Assembly (NCBI GenBank): GCA_021767885.1 | Contig: JAASSM010000029.1 | Location: 1 to 9,340 of the forward strand | Source of the DNA: a bacterium | GTDB taxonomy: Bacteria; Krumholzibacteriota; Krumholzibacteria; LZORAL124-64-63 | DNA: 9,340 bases | Direction: 5' to 3' | In this document: piece after piece, positions 6,539 to 9,340 of the stretch | Layout: every line of letters starts with the position of its first letter | Position numbering within the stretch: the stretch's first letter is position 1 | Notes under the pieces: model-generated | What the model was told of the DNA's origin: nothing | The model's input: the letters and a program-made list of their open reading frames with translations, nothing else | The model's database searches: none | Program-made: the position numbers and the translations under genes

Positions 6539-8563
6539 ATGATCTCGTCCCGCCTCGTATCCTGCCTGCTCGTCGCCCTCGTCTCCGTCCTCGCGACGAT
6601 CCCTGCCGTTCCAGCCGACCGCTCCGATACCATGCCCGCACCTGGCGATCCCGGCGATCCGCGGTACCTGGAGAGCCGCGGCCGCCACGCCGGCCTCCTG
6701 GCCGCGCGCGAACTGGCTGCGCGCCGCGTCGACCCCCTGCAGGACCTCTATGACGCCACCCATTACACCCTCGACCTGGTGCTCGAGCCCGCCGAGCAGT
6801 CGCTCACCGCGACGGTGACCATGGAGGCCACCGTCACGGGCGCGTCCCTCGATCTGATCATCCTCGACCTGGTCGACCTCCTCGACGTGACCGCGGTGGC
6901 CGTGAACGGTGCGCCGGCGACCTTCGTGCACCAGGACGATCAGATCCGGGTCACGCCGCCGGCGCCCCTTTCGGGGGGAGAGGCATTCGCCGTGGCGGTG
7001 ACCTACGCTGGCGACCCGAGCCTCGGCGGTCCGGCGTTCGCCTGGGCCGAGGTGGACGGCCAGCCGGCCATCTCGACGCTCAGCCAGGTCAACGGTGGCG
7101 CCCGCAGCTGGTGGCCGTGCAAGGACTGCAATCACGACAAGCCGGACGGCGTCGACCTCCTGGTCGACGTGCCGGAGGGGCTGATCGTCGCCAGCAACGG
7201 CGTCCTGCAGGGCGAGGAGACGGCTGGCGGGCGCACGGTGTTCCACTGGCGGGAGAGCCATCCGATCTGTCCCTACCTGGTCTCCCTGTCCATCCACCCC
7301 TTCGTCGTGTTCACCGACCACTACGTCACCGCGGCCGGCGACTCCATGCCGGTGGTCAACTTCGCCTACGCCGGCCAGGAGGACGCCGTCCGCCCGGTCT
7401 GGGGCCTGGCGCCCACGATGATCGCCGCCTATGCCGGCGACTTCGGGGAGTATCCCTTCCTCGACGAGAAGTACGGACACGCCCACTTCACCAGCAACTG
7501 GTGCATGGAGCACCAGACCTGCACCAGCATGTCCAACCTGTACGTCTTCGAGAACACGACCGCCCACGAGCTGTCGCACCAGTGGTGGGGCAACCTCGTC
7601 TCCTGCGCGACCTGGCATCACGTCTGGCTGAACGAGGGATTCGCCACCTGGTGCGAGGCCCGGTGGCAGGAGCTGGCGTACGGCCGCGATGCGTACGATC
7701 AGCTGATGACCTCCATCGCGTACACCGGGCCGGGCACGGTCTTCGTGGAGGATCCCGAGAACGAGGACCCCTTCGCCTACAACCTCAGCTACCTCAAGGG
7801 CGCGTGGGTGGTGCACATGCTGCGCTTCGTCCTTGGCGATGACGCGTTCTTCGACGGTCTGGCCCTCTACCGGGAGCGGTACGCCGACGCTGCGGCGACC
7901 ACGGAGGATCTGCAGGCGGTGATGGAGGAGGTGTCCGGCGTGGACCTCGCTGCGTTCATGCAGCAGTGGGTCTACGGGGAGGGCTGCCCCCGGTACGAAT
8001 GCGCCACCATGAAGACGGTGCTCGGCGACAGCACCCGCGTCCAGCTGCGCGTCGAGCAGGTCCAGATGCAGGAGGAGGGCTGGCCGCTGTTCGACTTCCC
8101 CATCGAGGTGTTCATCGACACCTTCGAGGGCGACGAGTTCTGGTTCGAGGTGGAGAACGTCGCGGCCGTGGAGAACTACAGCTTCATGGTGCCGGGCACG
8201 GCCATGTTCGTGCGCGTCAACAAGCGCCCCCGCATGCTCTGCGAGGTCAGCTACGTCACCGGAACCGTGGACGCCCCCGCGGCACCGCGGCTCCTGTCGC
8301 TGACCGCGTATCCCAATCCCTTCAACCCCCGCACGACGCTGCGGCTGGCGGTCCCCGACGACCAGGACGTCGTCCTGGCGATCTACGACGCCGCCGGCCG
8401 CCGCATCCGCACCCTGGTGTCGGACGTGATCGCGGCCGGGGAGCGAGAGGTCGCCTGGGACGGTCGCGATGACCAGGGCCGGGCCGTGGCCGCCGGGGTC
8501 TACGTCGCGCTGGCCGAGTCGGCGAGCGGTCGGGCCACCACGAGGTTGACGCTGATCCGGTGA
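6539..8563 (+). CDS. Secreted M1-family zinc aminopeptidase with C-terminal FlgD-Ig-like tail
   Basis: The protein has 674 residues. The ATG at 6539 is fixed by GGAGG 6 nt upstream and an immediate signal peptide (MISSRLVSCLLVALVSVLATIPAVPA). Residues ~70-260 form the N-terminal beta saddle of M1 peptidases. The catalytic domain has the exopeptidase motif as WCMEHQT (321-327, in place of GGMEN), the zinc site HELSH (His343, Glu344, His347) with Glu366 in NEGFA exactly 18 residues on, and Tyr418 in YLKGAW as the transition-state tyrosine. All expected catalytic residues are present. It should remove N-terminal amino acids from peptides outside the cytoplasm. Residues ~490-575 are a beta-rich linker domain. 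Residues ~582-674 (AYPNPFNP...AIYDAAGRRIRTL...GVYVA) form a FlgD-Ig-like tail, as used for sorting or surface attachment in FCB-type bacteria. Many cysteines suggest disulfides. A terminator follows. Confidence 0.94.
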   Translation: MISSRLVSCLLVALVSVLATIPAVPADRSDTMPAPGDPGDPRYLESRGRHAGLLAARELAARRVDPLQDLYDATHYTLDLVLEPAEQSLTATVTMEATVTGASLDLIILDLVDLLDVTAVAVNGAPATFVHQDDQIRVTPPAPLSGGEAFAVAVTYAGDPSLGGPAFAWAEVDGQPAISTLSQVNGGARSWWPCKDCNHDKPDGVDLLVDVPEGLIVASNGVLQGEETAGGRTVFHWRESHPICPYLVSLSIHPFVVFTDHYVTAAGDSMPVVNFAYAGQEDAVRPVWGLAPTMIAAYAGDFGEYPFLDEKYGHAHFTSNWCMEHQTCTSMSNLYVFENTTAHELSHQWWGNLVSCATWHHVWLNEGFATWCEARWQELAYGRDAYDQLMTSIAYTGPGTVFVEDPENEDPFAYNLSYLKGAWVVHMLRFVLGDDAFFDGLALYRERYADAAATTEDLQAVMEEVSGVDLAAFMQQWVYGEGCPRYECATMKTVLGDSTRVQLRVEQVQMQEEGWPLFDFPIEVFIDTFEGDEFWFEVENVAAVENYSFMVPGTAMFVRVNKRPRMLCEVSYVTGTVDAPAAPRLLSLTAYPNPFNPRTTLRLAVPDDQDVVLAIYDAAGRRIRTLVSDVIAAGEREVAWDGRDDQGRAVAAGVYVALAESASGRATTRLTLIR

Positions 8564-8586
8564 CCGGAAAGGGCCATGGGATCACT

Positions 8587-8621
8587 GGGCGTTCCCGGCA
8601 TCCACGATGACGGGAACGCCC
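8587..8621 (+). terminator. Rho-independent-type terminator after the aminopeptidase gene
   Basis: GGGCGTTCCCG (8587-8597) pairs perfectly with CGGGAACGCCC (8611-8621). Inside, after one G-A mismatch, CATC/GATG adds four more pairs around a CAC loop, so 15 of 16 positions pair. It starts 23 nt after the stop codon. Only GTTCATGTG follows, a poor T tract. The stem is symmetrical enough to act in both directions. Confidence 0.72.
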
Positions 8622-8637
8622 GTTCATGTGCTAGAAT
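8607..8637 (+). promoter_or_regulatory. Candidate extended -10 promoter for the P-domain gene
   Basis: TAGAAT (8632-8637, five of six consensus bases) is preceded by TGC, making an extended -10. The best -35 is ATGACG (8607-8612) at 19 bp, inside the terminator stem, so recognition would rest mainly on the extended -10. Transcription would start near 8644, with a leader of about 63 nt. Confidence 0.5.
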
Positions 8638-8657
8638 GAAGATCGCGCGCATTCAAC

Positions 8658-8678
8658 GAGATCGTGGCGGGAGATCGT
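8658..8678. repeat. Direct repeat GAGATCGT x2 in the P-domain gene leader
   Basis: GAGATCGT occurs at 8658-8665 and again at 8671-8678, with a related GATCG at 8641-8645. All lie between the predicted transcription start and the SD. They could be a regulator or RNA-binding site, or simple chance similarity; nothing else supports a role. Confidence 0.25.
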
Positions 8679-8706
8679 CGTGATCCCATCAGGAGGGAAT
8701 GTCACC

Positions 8707-9225
8707 ATGCGTATGGTCAGCGGACTGGTCATCATCTGTCTCGCCGCGGGGCTGGCCCAGGCCGAGATGCAGACCGACACCTTCACCGCCACGCCCGGGC
8801 TCGTGATCCCCGACTCGCCCGGCGGCCCGGGCACGCTCGTCACCTCGACCATGGACATCGCCTGCGACCGCTTCATCAGCGAGGTCCGCGTCTACATCGC
8901 CGTCTCGATCGACGACTGGGCGAGCGACCTGCGCATCTGGGTGACCTCGGCGTGGGGCACCGAGGTGGAGCTGTTCTTCATCTGCGAGGGGGGCGAACCG
9001 GCCACCGACCCGGCCGGCTGGTATCCGACGGACTTCACGCCGCACGAGGACATGAACCAGTGGCTGGACGAGGGCGCCGGCGGCACCTGGACCATCGCCG
9101 GCCAGGACTGGTCGCAGGGCGGCGGCGACTCGGTGATCACCGAGTGGCGCGTCGAGATCACCTACGACGACACCCTCCCGGTGGCCGCCACCACCTGGAG
9201 CGCCGTCAAGACCCTCTTCCACTAG
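8707..9225 (+). CDS. Small secreted protein consisting of a single proprotein-convertase P-domain
   Basis: The protein has 172 residues. The ATG at 8707 has AGGAGG 10 nt upstream and starts a signal peptide (MRMVSGLVIICLAAGLAQA, cleavage near Ala19). The in-frame GTG at 8680 would begin before the SD and is rejected. Residues ~33-153 match the P-domain (P/Homo B) pattern: VIPDSPGGPGTLVTST, then ISEVRVYIAVSIDDWASDLRIWVTSAWGTEVELF, then GTWTIAGQDWSQGGGDSVITEWRVEITYD. In other proteins this beta-sandwich follows a subtilisin-like protease or acts as an adhesion module; here no catalytic domain is present in the chain or next to it. Cys53 and Cys93 could form a disulfide. No FlgD-like tail is present; instead the chain ends in ATTWSAVKTLFH after a short linker. 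The gene has its own promoter candidate behind the terminator at 8587. Likely periplasmic or surface-exposed; ligand unknown. Confidence 0.85.
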   Translation: MRMVSGLVIICLAAGLAQAEMQTDTFTATPGLVIPDSPGGPGTLVTSTMDIACDRFISEVRVYIAVSIDDWASDLRIWVTSAWGTEVELFFICEGGEPATDPAGWYPTDFTPHEDMNQWLDEGAGGTWTIAGQDWSQGGGDSVITEWRVEITYDDTLPVAATTWSAVKTLFH

Positions 9226-9247
9226 CCGGCCCTGCCCGCGACAGCGA

Positions 9248-9266
9248 CTCGCCGATCCCCGGCGAG
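9248..9266 (+). terminator. Small hairpin after the P-domain gene (weak terminator candidate)
   Basis: CTCGCCG (9248-9254) pairs perfectly with CGGCGAG (9260-9266) around ATCCC, 22 nt after the stop. No T tract follows. The position suits a transcript end, but 7-bp GC stems are frequent at this composition. Confidence 0.35.
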
Positions 9267-9308
9267 CACCAGCCAGCCGGCGACGCGGTCCCCGGTCGGG
9301 GTGACCCC

Positions 9309-9340
9309 ATGAGCGGGCAACTCCGCAGCAGAAGGGCGGG
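9309..9340 (+). CDS. Possible 5' end of a further gene, cut by the window edge
   Basis: An ATG at 9309 opens a frame reading MSGQLRSRRA up to the edge. The basic start would suit a signal-peptide n-region and the gene order favours a new plus-strand gene here. There is no clear SD (a GGGG run lies 7-8 nt upstream) and only ten full codons are visible, so this is a guess from position. Confidence 0.18.
   Translation, partial: MSGQLRSRRA

Noticed and set aside
3722..7816. A minus-strand open frame of about 1,360 codons opposite the channel and aminopeptidase genes
   Set aside because: It is rich in Arg, Gly, His, Gln and Asp in the pattern produced by reading GC-rich codons backwards. It has no domain or signal features, and it crosses two well-supported plus-strand genes and the promoter and hairpins between them.
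8713..8742. Lipobox at Cys11 of the P-domain protein
   Set aside because: The residues before the Cys are V-I-I, without the Gly/Ala/Ser needed at -1, and a better signal peptidase I site (AQA) lies at 17-19.

Overview
The window is a GC-rich stretch of a Gram-negative (two-membrane) bacterial chromosome. It has uniform coding style, dense packing and no RNA genes, insertion sequences, CRISPR arrays or long repeats that I could find. Lineage is inferred, not shown. The secreted peptidase ends in an AYPNPFNP...GVYVA tail (FlgD-Ig-like sorting/adhesion domain). That tail, together with high GC, outer-membrane barrel proteins and a solitary secreted P-domain protein, fits the FCB-side candidate phyla (for example Krumholzibacteriota, Eisenbacteria or Latescibacterota) better than Proteobacteria.

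Layout. The left end is on the minus strand. A DUF481 outer-membrane barrel protein (884-1984) is followed 58 bp downstream by a GNAT acetyltransferase-nitrilase fusion gene (start at 825), which is cut by the window edge inside its nitrilase domain. A 251-bp divergent region (1985-2235) separates these from the plus-strand genes. The first plus-strand gene (2236-3768) encodes a secreted protein I cannot assign firmly. Its N-terminal half recalls the Vps62/NLP fold families, it has an EF-hand-like loop in the middle, and its end looks like a small beta-barrel. Thirteen bases after its stop, following a perfect hairpin that spans the stop codon, comes a large multi-TM MscS-type mechanosensitive channel gene (to 6334). 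A 204-bp gap with a good extended -10 promoter candidate leads to a secreted M1-family zinc aminopeptidase with a FlgD-like tail (6539-8563). A strong hairpin terminator follows. A second extended -10 promoter then precedes a 172-aa secreted P-domain protein (8707-9225). The last ~115 bp hold a small hairpin and possibly the first codons of another gene.

How they fit together. Five of the six genes encode exported or membrane proteins, so the window is envelope-themed, but nothing shows that they form one pathway. The most unusual items are the 2236-3768 protein, the stop-codon hairpin between it and the channel gene, the two different C-terminal tails on neighbouring secreted proteins, and a P-domain with no protease attached.
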